Assembly: GCF_003665095.1 (NCBI RefSeq) | Contig: NZ_RCHV01000002.1 | Span: forward strand, 4,822,501-4,886,500 | Reading direction: 5' to 3' | Source: Streptomyces sp. Z26 | GTDB lineage: Bacteria; Actinomycetota; Actinomycetes; Streptomycetales; Streptomycetaceae | Length of the DNA: 64,000 nt | Shown: positions 7,438-15,186 of the stretch, piece by piece | Position numbering within the stretch: the first letter of the stretch is position 1 | Layout of the letters: each line of letters begins with the position of its first letter | Translations under genes and position numbers: made by a program | Notes under the pieces: generated by a model | Database searches by the model: none | Told to the model about the DNA's origin: nothing | What the model saw: only the letters and a program-made list of their open reading frames with translations

Positions 7438-9390
7438 GTGAGCGACACCACCGATCTGATGGGCGTGACCCCCGACAGCAACGCTGCCGCCGCGGACGCT
7501 CCCGCCGCCCCCAAGCGGCGCCGTTCGGGCACCGGACTGGAGGGCATGGTCCTGGCCGAGCTCCAGCAGGTCGCCTCCGGCCTCGGCATCAAGGGCACCG
7601 CGCGGATGCGCAAGAGCCAGCTGATCGAGGTCATCAAGGAGAAGCAGGGAGGCGGCGCCGCCGCCTCCGCGCCCGCCGACACGGCCAAGTCGGCCAAGAC
7701 CGACGCCGCCACCGAGTCGAAGCCGAAGCGCCGCGCGACCTCCAAGGCCCGTACGGGCGAGTCGGACGCGGGCGAGCAGTCCGCCTCCCAGCAGCAGATC
7801 GACATCCCCGGCCAGCCCGCCGACGAGCGTCGCGGCCGCCGGGACAAGGGCGAGGCCGCCGCCGACGCGGCCGAGGGCCGTACGGACACCCGGCAGGACG
7901 CGCAGGACGGCGGCTCCGACGGGGCCCGCGACGGCGGCCGGGGTGGCGACGGCGGCAAGGGTGACGCGCGTAACGACGCCGGGAAGCAGCAGGACCGGCA
8001 GTCCAAGCGCGACCGCCAGCGCGACCGCGACCGCGACCGCGATCGCGACCGGAACCGCAACAAGAACGACGGCGGCGGCCAGCAGGCCCAGGGCGGCCAG
8101 GGCGGCGGTCAGGGCGGCGGCGGCAACCGCCGCGACGAGGACGACTTCGAGGGCGGGCGCCGCGGGCGCCGCGGGCGTTACCGCGACCGGCGCGGCCGTC
8201 GCGGGCGCGAGGACTTCGGCGGCCCGGAGCCGCAGGTGTCCGACGACGACGTGCTGATCCCCGTCGCGGGCATCCTCGACATCCTCGACAACTACGCCTT
8301 CGTACGGACCTCCGGTTACCTGCCCGGTCCGAACGACGTGTACGTGTCCCTCGCCCAGGTCCGGAAGAACGGCCTCCGCAAGGGTGACCACGTGACCGGC
8401 GCCGTACGGCAGCCCCGCGAGGGCGAGCGCCGCGAGAAGTTCAACGCGCTGGTACGGCTCGACTCGGCGAACGGCGTGACGCCCGACGGCGGCAAGGCCC
8501 GCCCCGAGTTCAACAAGCTGACGCCGCTCTACCCGCAGCAGCGGCTGCGGCTGGAGACCGACCCGGGCCAGTTGACGACCCGGATCATCGACCTCGTCGC
8601 GCCCATCGGCAAGGGGCAGCGCGGTCTGATCGTGGCCCCGCCGCGTACCGGCAAGACCATGATCATGCAGGCGATCGCCAACGCGATCACCACCAACAAC
8701 CCCGAGTGCCACCTGATGGTCGTCCTCGTCGACGAGCGTCCGGAAGAGGTCACCGACATGACGCGGTCGGTGAAGGGCGAGGTCATCTCCTCGACCTTCG
8801 ACCGCCCCGCCGAGGACCACACCACGGTCGCCGAGCTGGCCATCGAGCGCGCCAAGCGCCTGGTGGAGCTGGGTCACGACGTGGTCGTGCTGCTCGACTC
8901 GATCACCCGCCTCGGCCGTGCGTACAACCTCGCGGCCCCGGCCTCCGGGCGCATCCTGTCCGGTGGTGTCGACTCGACCGCGCTGTACCCGCCGAAGCGC
9001 TTCTTCGGCGCCGCGCGGAACATCGAGGACGGCGGTTCGCTGACCATCCTGGCCACCGCGCTGGTCGAGACCGGCTCGCGGATGGACGAGGTGATCTTCG
9101 AGGAGTTCAAGGGCACCGGCAACCTGGAGCTGAAGCTCGACCGGAAGCTCTCGGACAAGCGGATCTTCCCGGCGGTGGACGTCGACGCGTCCGCCACCCG
9201 TAAGGAGGAGATCCTGATGGGCAGCGAGGAGCTGGGAGTCGTCTGGAAGCTCCGCCGGGTGCTGCACGCCCTCGACCAGCAGCAGGCCATCGAGCTGCTG
9301 CTGGACAAGATGAAGCAGACCAAGTCGAACGCCGAGTTCCTGATGCAGATCCAGAAGACGACGCCGACGCCGGGCAACGGCAACGACTGA
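7438..9390 (+). CDS. rho: Transcription termination factor Rho with actinobacterial RNA-binding insertion
   Basis: Rho is a hexameric RNA-dependent ATPase that ends transcription of untranslated RNA. This 650-aa version has the N-terminal Rho-N helix bundle (residues about 33-70, LAELQQVASGLGIKG), then a low-complexity insertion (about 75-265) rich in Gln, Gly, Asp and Arg, including alternating RD repeats near 190-203, then the primary RNA-binding OSB fold (VLIPVAGILDILDNYAFVR) and the ATPase core with Walker A APPRTGKTMIM near residue 400 and VVVLLDSITRLGRAYN. E. coli Rho is 419 aa; the extra length is the insertion, as in Micrococcus and other actinobacteria. Start GTG 7438 preceded by AAGGACCC. 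A 51-bp tail of the gene is repeated 130 bp downstream. Confidence 0.97.
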   Translation: MSDTTDLMGVTPDSNAAAADAPAAPKRRRSGTGLEGMVLAELQQVASGLGIKGTARMRKSQLIEVIKEKQGGGAAASAPADTAKSAKTDAATESKPKRRATSKARTGESDAGEQSASQQQIDIPGQPADERRGRRDKGEAAADAAEGRTDTRQDAQDGGSDGARDGGRGGDGGKGDARNDAGKQQDRQSKRDRQRDRDRDRDRDRNRNKNDGGGQQAQGGQGGGQGGGGNRRDEDDFEGGRRGRRGRYRDRRGRRGREDFGGPEPQVSDDDVLIPVAGILDILDNYAFVRTSGYLPGPNDVYVSLAQVRKNGLRKGDHVTGAVRQPREGERREKFNALVRLDSANGVTPDGGKARPEFNKLTPLYPQQRLRLETDPGQLTTRIIDLVAPIGKGQRGLIVAPPRTGKTMIMQAIANAITTNNPECHLMVVLVDERPEEVTDMTRSVKGEVISSTFDRPAEDHTTVAELAIERAKRLVELGHDVVVLLDSITRLGRAYNLAAPASGRILSGGVDSTALYPPKRFFGAARNIEDGGSLTILATALVETGSRMDEVIFEEFKGTGNLELKLDRKLSDKRIFPAVDVDASATRKEEILMGSEELGVVWKLRRVLHALDQQQAIELLLDKMKQTKSNAEFLMQIQKTTPTPGNGND

Positions 9391-9553
9391 CGGTCGACGG
9401 ACGGAGTCCGGCGCAGCGTGCCGAAGCCCGGGAGGCCCTCCGGGGCCGAGCGGCGCGAGGTGCGCCGTGGAAACGGGGCTCCAGAAGACGACGCCGACGC
9501 CGGGCAACGGCAACGACTGACGGTCGACGGCGGACGGCAACGACTGACGGTCG
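9350..9553 (+). repeat. Direct repeat of the rho 3' end (51 bp twice, plus a partial third copy)
   Basis: Bases 9350-9400, covering the last codons and stop of rho plus 10 nt, recur exactly at 9480-9530. A shorter third copy sharing CGGCAACGACTGACGGTCG follows at 9535-9553. The second copy is untranslated in context and lies before the rho terminator. Confidence 0.95.
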
Positions 9554-9588
9554 TCGCCGCGCCGCCGTCGCCACTCGATCGGCGCAGA

Positions 9589-9625
9589 CGAGGGCCGTCC
9601 CCCCACCGCGGGGGGACGGCCCTCG
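9589..9625 (+). terminator. Terminator after rho
   Basis: CGAGGGCCGTCCCCCC (9589-9604) pairs perfectly over 16 bp with 9610-9625 around an ACCGC loop. It lies about 200 bp after the rho stop and is the strongest hairpin in the 467-bp gap to the LCP gene; the rest of that gap holds the rho-tail repeats and several CGTACGGGCC palindromic stretches. Confidence 0.8.
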
Positions 9626-9731
9626 CGCCGTGTCCGGCACCGGCCGCCGCCTCCGTACGGGCCCGGCGAGTCCGCCCGTACGGGCCCGGCTCGCCGCGCG
9701 CTGTCGTGGCGCCGCCGGTAGAAGGGAGTAC

Positions 9732-9827
9732 GTGTCGCCGCCCGGCGGCGACGGACCGGCGCCCCCGGCGCGCGGCGAGCCGGAACCGTACGGCGACGGC
9801 GTGCCCGCCGGGACGACGGGGGTCTGA
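9732..9827 (+). CDS. Possible small ORF upstream of the LCP gene
   Basis: A 31-codon frame starts at GTG 9732, 5 nt after a good ribosome binding site (GAAGGGAG), and ends 30 bp before the LCP gene. The peptide is Pro/Gly/Asp-rich with no recognisable domain, hydrophobic segment or cysteine. The good Shine-Dalgarno spacing is the only support; it may be a chance ORF or a translated leader of the LCP gene. Confidence 0.25.
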   Translation: MSPPGGDGPAPPARGEPEPYGDGVPAGTTGV

Positions 9828-9857
9828 CCGGTCGGCGGAGAGGGAAGAGTAGGGGCG

Positions 9858-11000
9858 ATGGCGGACGAGCACAGCACCGGCGGTGGCGGGGCGGAGTCAG
9901 GCGGCTCCGCGGGCGGACGCGCGCCCGGCGCCGTACGGCGCCGGGTCGCCGCGGCGCTCGTCTCCGCGACGGCCGGGCTGGTCCTCCTCGGCGGCCTCGG
10001 CGTCGGTTACCTCTACCTCAAGCTGGACGGCAACATCTCCGGCATAGACATCAACGCCGCCCTCGGCGGCGACCGCCCCGCGGACACCGCGAACGGCTCC
10101 CTGGACATCCTGGTGATGGGTTCCGACTCGCGTGCCGGGGACAACGCCCGCTTCGGCGGCGCCGACGGCGGCTCGGCCCGCGCCGACACAGCGATGATCG
10201 TCCACGTCAACCGGGAGCACGACCGGGCGAGCATCGTCTCGATACCGCGCGACACGCTGGTCAGCCGCCCCCGCTGCGAGACGGGTACGGACGGCACGGA
10301 CGACGGGGAGGGCGGCGGCGACGGTACGGCCCCGCCCGCGCCCCAGGCGATGTTCAACGAGTCGTACCAGGTCGGCGGCCCCGCCTGCGCGGTGAAGACC
10401 GTGGAGCGGATGACGGACATCCGCATGGACCACTACGTGGAGGTCGACTTCACCGGCTTCCGCGACCTGGTCGACACCCTCGGCGGCGTCGACGTGACCG
10501 TACGGCAGCCGATCCGGGACCGGGACAGCCATCTCACGCTCTCCGCCGGGACGCGCACCCTCGACGGCGAGCAGTCGCTCGGTCTCGTACGCACCCGGCA
10601 CGCCGTCGGGGACGGCAGCGACCTGGGGCGCATCCGGCTCCAGCAGGCGTTCGTCAGGGCGCTGGTCGACCAGGTCGACAGCGTCGGGCTGTTCGGCGAC
10701 CCGAAGCGGCTGTTCGACCTGGCCGACACGGCGACGTCCGCCCTCACCACCGACTCCGAGCTGGACTCGGTCGGGGACCTGACGGGGCTGGCGAAGACGT
10801 TGAAGGGCATCGGGTCGGCGGACATCCGCATGGTGACGATGCCGGTGGAGTACGACCCGGCCGACCCGAACAGGGTGCTGCCCGTGGACCGCAAGGCCCG
10901 GCAGGTGTGGGCCGCGCTCCGCGCGGACCGGCCGATACCGCGCGCCGCCACCGCGGACACCGCGGGCGGGGAGGGCGACGCCGAGGGAGTCGTACGGTAG
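9858..11000 (+). CDS. LytR-CpsA-Psr (LCP) family cell-wall glycopolymer ligase
   Basis: LCP proteins transfer undecaprenyl-linked glycopolymers (teichoic acid, arabinogalactan-type chains) to peptidoglycan on the outer face of the membrane. The 380-aa product has a cytosolic Gly-rich N terminus, one membrane helix (about residues 30-54) and then the extracellular LCP domain, seen in ILVMGSDSRAG, the catalytic-site motif region SIVSIPRDTLV with its conserved arginine, and VDFTGFRDLVDTLGGVDV. An acidic Gly/Asp insertion (around 142-155) lies between two core strands. Start ATG 9858 has GGAGAGGGAAG upstream. It is followed by rpmE 183 bp away with its own signals. It may functionally connect to the WecA-like transferase downstream at 15187. 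Family assignment is firm; polymer specificity unknown. Confidence 0.92.
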   Translation: MADEHSTGGGGAESGGSAGGRAPGAVRRRVAAALVSATAGLVLLGGLGVGYLYLKLDGNISGIDINAALGGDRPADTANGSLDILVMGSDSRAGDNARFGGADGGSARADTAMIVHVNREHDRASIVSIPRDTLVSRPRCETGTDGTDDGEGGGDGTAPPAPQAMFNESYQVGGPACAVKTVERMTDIRMDHYVEVDFTGFRDLVDTLGGVDVTVRQPIRDRDSHLTLSAGTRTLDGEQSLGLVRTRHAVGDGSDLGRIRLQQAFVRALVDQVDSVGLFGDPKRLFDLADTATSALTTDSELDSVGDLTGLAKTLKGIGSADIRMVTMPVEYDPADPNRVLPVDRKARQVWAALRADRPIPRAATADTAGGEGDAEGVVR

Positions 11001-11183
11001 GGCGCGCGCACGTCCGGCGCGTACGCCCCCGGAGCGTCCGCGCACGCGTCCGCTCTGGAATAAACGGTTCCGGCCCCCGGTTTTGGGGGGTGCGGTCTGT
11101 GATGGCAGACTTGTACGTCGGCTCCGGTTCACGCGACGCAAACGGCCTCGCGACCCGGCGCCCTCCCGAACCTAGGAGACACC

Positions 11184-11408
11184 TTGAAGCGCGACATCCA
11201 CCCGGAGTACGTGGAGACCCAGGTCAGCTGCACCTGCGGCGCCTCCTTCACCACCCGTAGCACCGTGGCCGGCGGCACCATCCGTGCCGACATCTGCTCC
11301 GAGTGCCACCCGTTCTACACGGGCAAGCAGAAGATCCTCGACACCGGTGGCCGCGTGGCCCGCTTCGAGGCCCGCTTCGGCAAGAAGGCCGGGTCCGGCT
11401 CGAAGTAG
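11184..11408 (+). CDS. rpmE: 50S ribosomal protein L31, zinc-binding form
   Basis: A 74-aa ribosomal protein L31 of the large subunit. It keeps the zinc ligands C16, C18, C38 and C41 (SCTCG and CSECH), so it is the C-plus form used under zinc-sufficient conditions, as opposed to the cysteine-free paralogue that Zur controls in Streptomyces. The start is TTG at 11184, preceded by CTAGGAGACACC; translation from there gives the canonical MKRDIHPEY N terminus. It is monocistronic, ended by an intrinsic terminator with a U tract 10 bp after the stop. Identification is secure. Confidence 0.97.
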   Translation: MKRDIHPEYVETQVSCTCGASFTTRSTVAGGTIRADICSECHPFYTGKQKILDTGGRVARFEARFGKKAGSGSK

Positions 11409-11418
11409 CGGCCCGACA

Positions 11419-11468
11419 GCGCCGGTCCTCCGCCGCCCCACCGCGGGCGGCCGGACCGGCGCTTTTTT
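11419..11468 (+). terminator. Intrinsic terminator after rpmE with U tract
   Basis: GCGCCGGTCC (11419-11428) pairs with GGACCGGCGC (11453-11462), followed directly by TTTTTT (11463-11468). A smaller hairpin is nested in the loop. This is the only classic E. coli-like terminator with a long U run that I see in the window. Confidence 0.9.
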
Positions 11469-11627
11469 GCCCGCGCGCACCGCGCACCCCGGCCCGTACG
11501 GGCCCCGCGCACCGCGCGCGGCACGGCCCCGTACCGCACCGCCTGCCCGCAGCAGTACGCCGCACGCCGCCCGTACGGGCATCCCGTACGGACGCACCGG
11601 CACACCCCCCAGACAAGGGAAGACACG

Positions 11628-12719
11628 ATGTTCGAGGCGGTCGAGGAACTGATCGGCGAACACGCCGACCTCGAGAAGCAGCTCGCCGACCCGACGATCC
11701 ACGCCGACCAGGCACGCGCCCGCACGCTCAACAAGCGGTACGCCGAGCTGACGCCCGTGATCGCCGCCTACCTCGCCTGGAAGCAGACCGGGGACGACAT
11801 CCGTACGGCCCGCGAACTCGCCGCCGACGACCCGGAGTACGCCGCCGAGTTCACCGCCGAGGTCAAGGACCTGGAGGTGCGCCGCGAGGGGCTGACCGAG
11901 CGGCTGCGGCTGCTGCTGGTGCCGCGCGACCCGAGCGACGACAAGGACGTCATCCTGGAGGTCAAGGCGGGCGAGGGCGGCGACGAGTCCGCGCTGTTCG
12001 CCGGGGACCTGCTGCGGATGTACCTGCGGTACGCCGAACGCACCGGCTGGAAGACCGAGTTGATCCAGTCGAACGAGTCGGACCTCGGCGGCTACAAGGA
12101 CGTCCAGATCGCCGTCAAGGCCCGCCGCTCCGCGGGCGGCGACGAGCCGGGGCAGGGCGTGTGGGCCCGGCTCAAGTACGAGGGCGGCGTGCACCGCGTG
12201 CAGCGCGTGCCCGCGACCGAGTCGCAGGGCCGCATCCACACCTCCGCGGCGGGCGTCCTGGTGCTGCCCGAGGCCGAGGACGTGGACGTGGAGATCAACC
12301 CCAACGACCTGCGGATCGACGTCTACCGCTCGTCCGGCCCCGGCGGCCAGTCCGTCAACACCACCGACTCGGCCGTGCGCATCACCCACGAGCCGACCGG
12401 CATCGTCGTCTCCTGCCAGAACGAGAAGAGCCAGCTCCAGAACAAGGAGCAGGCCATGCGCATCCTCCGCGCCCGGATCCTCGCCGTGGCCCAGGAGGAG
12501 GCGGAGAAGGAGGCGTCGGACGCCCGCCGCAGCCAGGTGCGTACGGTGGACCGGTCGGAGCGCATCCGCACGTACAACTTCCCGGAGAACCGCATCTCCG
12601 ACCACCGGGTCGGCTTCAAGGCGTACAACCTGGACCAGGTGCTCGACGGCGAACTGGACCCGGTGATCCAGGCGTGCGTCGACGCCGACTCGGCTGCCAA
12701 GCTGGCGGCTTCGCAGTAA
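11628..12719 (+). CDS. prfA: Peptide chain release factor 1
   Basis: RF1 recognises UAA and UAG stop codons and triggers peptide release. The 363-aa protein has the coiled N-terminal domain, the codon-reading tripeptide PAT (residues 195-197, RVPATESQGRIHTS), which marks RF1 as opposed to the SPF of RF2, and the GGQ motif at 239-241 in SSGPGGQSVNTTDSAVR. Length and motifs are standard. Start ATG 11628. prmC, which methylates the GGQ glutamine, follows 36 bp downstream, and the operon continues through the Sua5 and phosphatase-like genes. Identification is secure. Confidence 0.97.
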   Translation: MFEAVEELIGEHADLEKQLADPTIHADQARARTLNKRYAELTPVIAAYLAWKQTGDDIRTARELAADDPEYAAEFTAEVKDLEVRREGLTERLRLLLVPRDPSDDKDVILEVKAGEGGDESALFAGDLLRMYLRYAERTGWKTELIQSNESDLGGYKDVQIAVKARRSAGGDEPGQGVWARLKYEGGVHRVQRVPATESQGRIHTSAAGVLVLPEAEDVDVEINPNDLRIDVYRSSGPGGQSVNTTDSAVRITHEPTGIVVSCQNEKSQLQNKEQAMRILRARILAVAQEEAEKEASDARRSQVRTVDRSERIRTYNFPENRISDHRVGFKAYNLDQVLDGELDPVIQACVDADSAAKLAASQ

Positions 12720-12755
12720 CCGCCGTACGGACGGATTGGGTGGAGGACACCAGAA

Positions 12756-13658
12756 GTGCAGCCATCTCCCGGAGGGCACCACGATCCCCAGCCCCGCCGC
12801 GGGCCGTACGCGCAGTCCGTGCTGCTCGCGGAGGTCGCCCAGGCCACGCAGCGGCTCGCCGACGCCGACGTGGCGTCGCCACGCTTCGACGCCGAGGAAC
12901 TGGCGGCGTACGTGCACGGCGTCAAGCGCGGTGAGCTGCACCGCGTGGCCGACGCCGACTTCGACGCGCGCTACTGGGAGGCGGTGGCCCGGCGCGAGGC
13001 CCGCGAACCGTTGCAGCACATCACCGGCCGCGCCTTCTTCCGCTACCTCGAACTCCAGGTGGGCCCCGGGGTGTTCGTGCCGCGCCCGGAGACCGAGTCC
13101 GTGGTCGGCTGGGCGATAGACGCCGTACGCGCCATGGACGCGGCCGAGCCGCTGATCGTCGACCTGTGCACCGGCTCCGGCGCCATCGCCCTCGCGCTCG
13201 CGCAGGAGGTGCCGCGCTCCCGGGTGTACGCGGTGGAGCTGGACGCCGCCGCGTACGGCTGGGCCTGCAAGAACGTCGAGGGTTCCCGCGTCACCCTGCG
13301 GCACGGGGACGCGCTGCACGCCTTCCGCGAACTCGACGGCCAGGTCGACCTCGTCATCGCGAACCCGCCGTACATCCCGCTCACCGAGTGGGAGTATGTG
13401 ACCCCGGAAGCACGCGACCACGACCCCGAACTGGCGCTGTTCTCCGGGGAGGACGGCCTCGACACCATCCGCGGCCTGGAACGCGCGGCACACCGCCTGC
13501 TGCGGCCCGGCGGCGTCGTCGTCGTCGAGCACGCCGACACCCAGGGGGGCCAGGTGCCGTGGATCTTCGCGGACGACCGCGGCTGGGCGGACGCCGCGGA
13601 CCACCCTGATCTCAACAACCGCCCCCGATTCGCCACAGCACGCAGGGAGGTGCCGTAG
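12756..13658 (+). CDS. prmC: Release factor glutamine methyltransferase
   Basis: PrmC (HemK) methylates the glutamine of the GGQ motif of release factors using S-adenosylmethionine. The 300-aa protein has the N-terminal helical domain (about 15-95), the SAM-binding motif VDLCTGSGAIALAL (135-148) and the catalytic NPPY (203-206) that holds the target amide. It starts with GTG at 12756 and its stop abuts the ATG of the next gene, so they are translationally coupled. Position directly after prfA, its substrate gene, supports the call. The first 15 or so residues are Pro/His-rich and unconserved in appearance. Confidence 0.95.
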   Translation: MQPSPGGHHDPQPRRGPYAQSVLLAEVAQATQRLADADVASPRFDAEELAAYVHGVKRGELHRVADADFDARYWEAVARREAREPLQHITGRAFFRYLELQVGPGVFVPRPETESVVGWAIDAVRAMDAAEPLIVDLCTGSGAIALALAQEVPRSRVYAVELDAAAYGWACKNVEGSRVTLRHGDALHAFRELDGQVDLVIANPPYIPLTEWEYVTPEARDHDPELALFSGEDGLDTIRGLERAAHRLLRPGGVVVVEHADTQGGQVPWIFADDRGWADAADHPDLNNRPRFATARREVP

Positions 13659-14306
13659 ATGGCACGCCGTTACGACTGCACCGACGCGACGGACCGCAGG
13701 TCCGGACTGCGCGAAGCCGCCTCGGCGGTACGCCGCCGGGAGCTGGTCGTGCTGCCGACGGACACCGTGTACGGCATCGGCGCCGACGCGTTCAGCAAGG
13801 AGGCGGTCGGCGACCTGCTGGAGGCCAAGGGGCGTGGCCGAGGCATGCCCTCGCCCGTGCTGGTCGGGTCGCCGAACACGCTGCACGGGCTGGTCACGGA
13901 CTTCTCCGAACTGGCCTGGGAACTGGTCGACGCCTTCTGGCCGGGCGCGTTGACGCTCGTCGCCAAGCACCAGCCGTCGCTGACCTGGGACCTGGGGGAG
14001 ACGCGCGGCACCGTGGCCGTACGGATGCCGCTGCACCCGGTGGCCATCGAACTCCTCACGGAGTTCGGCCCGATGGCGGTCTCCTCCGCCAACCTGACCG
14101 GCCACCCCGCGCCGCAGGACTGCGACGCCGCGCAGGAGATGCTGGGCGAGTCCGTCTCCGTCTACCTGGACGGCGGCCCGACGCCCGCCTCGGTGCCCTC
14201 GTCGATCGTCGACGTGACGGGCCGCGTCCCGGTGCTCCTCCGCGCGGGCGCGCTCAGCGCGGAGGAGCTGCGCAAGGTCGTACCGGACCTCGAGGTGGGG
14301 AATTGA
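13659..14306 (+). CDS. L-threonylcarbamoyladenylate synthase (Sua5/YrdC family)
   Basis: This 215-aa YrdC-domain protein should make threonylcarbamoyl-AMP from threonine, bicarbonate and ATP, the first step of the universal t6A modification at tRNA position 37. Visible family signatures are VVLPTDTVYGIGADAF (substrate and nucleotide site), the basic KGRGRGMPSPVLV loop, FWPGALTLVAK, VAVRMPLHP and MAVSSANLTGHPAP. It is close to TsaC length with only a short C-terminal extension, without a full Sua5 domain. It starts directly after the prmC stop and its own stop overlaps the next start by 4 nt (TTGA), so it is in the middle of a coupled operon. Confidence 0.93.
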   Translation: MARRYDCTDATDRRSGLREAASAVRRRELVVLPTDTVYGIGADAFSKEAVGDLLEAKGRGRGMPSPVLVGSPNTLHGLVTDFSELAWELVDAFWPGALTLVAKHQPSLTWDLGETRGTVAVRMPLHPVAIELLTEFGPMAVSSANLTGHPAPQDCDAAQEMLGESVSVYLDGGPTPASVPSSIVDVTGRVPVLLRAGALSAEELRKVVPDLEVGN

Positions 14307-14977
14307 CGACCCCGCCCGACGGGCGTGGCATACCGGCACAGGCCGAACTCCCCGGGGACGCCGCACTCTCCGGCGTCTTCCGCATCCTCCACGTCTCCAC
14401 CGGCAACGTGTGCCGCTCGCCGCTGACCGAGCGGCTGACCCGGCACGCCCTGGCGGACCGGCTCGGCGGCGCGCGCAGCGGCGGCATCGTGGTGGAGAGC
14501 GCGGGAACGTGGGGGCACGAGGGCGCGCCGATGGAGGAGCACGCGGCGGCGGTGCTGCTGGAGTACGGCGCGGACCCGGAGGGGTTCCTCGCGCGCGAAC
14601 TGCTGGACGAGCACGTCATCCGCGCCGACCTGGTGCTCACGGCCACCCGCGACCACCGCGCGCAGGTCATCTCGATGGGGCACTCGGCGGGGCTGCGGAC
14701 GTTCACGCTCAAGGAGTTCACCCGGCTCGTGCGCGCGATAGACCCCGCGACGCTACCCGCGCCCCGTACGGCCGTCAGCGTCGTGGAGCGGGCGGGCGCG
14801 CTGGTGCAGGCGGCGGCGGCGCTGCGCGGTTGGCTGCTGGCGCCGAGCCCGGACGCGGACGAGATCTACGACCCGTACGGGGCCCCGATCCCGTACTTCC
14901 GCAGCGTGGGCGACGAGATCAGCGAGGCGCTGGACCCGGTGGTGACCGCGCTGACGGGGATGCCGGCGCGGGCGTAG
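14303..14977 (+). CDS. Low-molecular-weight protein tyrosine phosphatase homologue with Ser in place of the catalytic Cys
   Basis: The 224-aa protein has the fold signatures of LMW phosphatases: a P-loop near residue 31, a central helix region, and the DPYG acid loop near residue 190. In active enzymes the P-loop reads V-C-x-G-N-x-C-R-S, with the first cysteine as nucleophile. Here it reads VSTGNVCRS, so position 32 is serine (codon TCC, 14396-14398). The acid aspartate and the P-loop arginine are kept. By family knowledge a Cys-to-Ser change abolishes catalysis but often preserves phosphotyrosine binding. The gene starts at TTG overlapping the previous stop. It is longer than the usual 150-160 aa, with extra N-terminal and central sequence. 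It may be a pseudophosphatase; a different chemistry cannot be excluded. Confidence 0.85.
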   Translation: MTTPPDGRGIPAQAELPGDAALSGVFRILHVSTGNVCRSPLTERLTRHALADRLGGARSGGIVVESAGTWGHEGAPMEEHAAAVLLEYGADPEGFLARELLDEHVIRADLVLTATRDHRAQVISMGHSAGLRTFTLKEFTRLVRAIDPATLPAPRTAVSVVERAGALVQAAAALRGWLLAPSPDADEIYDPYGAPIPYFRSVGDEISEALDPVVTALTGMPARA

Positions 14978-15186
14978 GGGGACGGCGTACGGGAGCGGCG
15001 CGCGGGCGGTGCGGGGAGCGGCGCGCGGACTGCCGTACGGGGGCGGCGCGGTGGGCCGCGGCACGCGGAACGTCCACGGAACAGCACGTGGAAAGGCACA
15101 GCTTTCACCGGACGCAGAACCGATTCCGGTTTCCGGGTGTCTTAGAGTTGTGGGCCTGAGTTGCCGGCGAGACCCCTGGGGAGCCC

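Noticed and set aside
7174..9606. Long minus-strand open frames covering rho
   Set aside because: The product is Val/Leu/Arg-rich without recognisable motifs, whereas the plus strand encodes an unmistakable Rho.
14978..15186. A degraded gene between the phosphatase homologue and the WecA-like gene
   Set aside because: In some streptomycetes I remember a serine hydroxymethyltransferase gene near here, but this 209-bp gap only holds GGGAGCGGCGCGCGG repeats and a promoter-like TAGAGT, with no remnant coding sequence.
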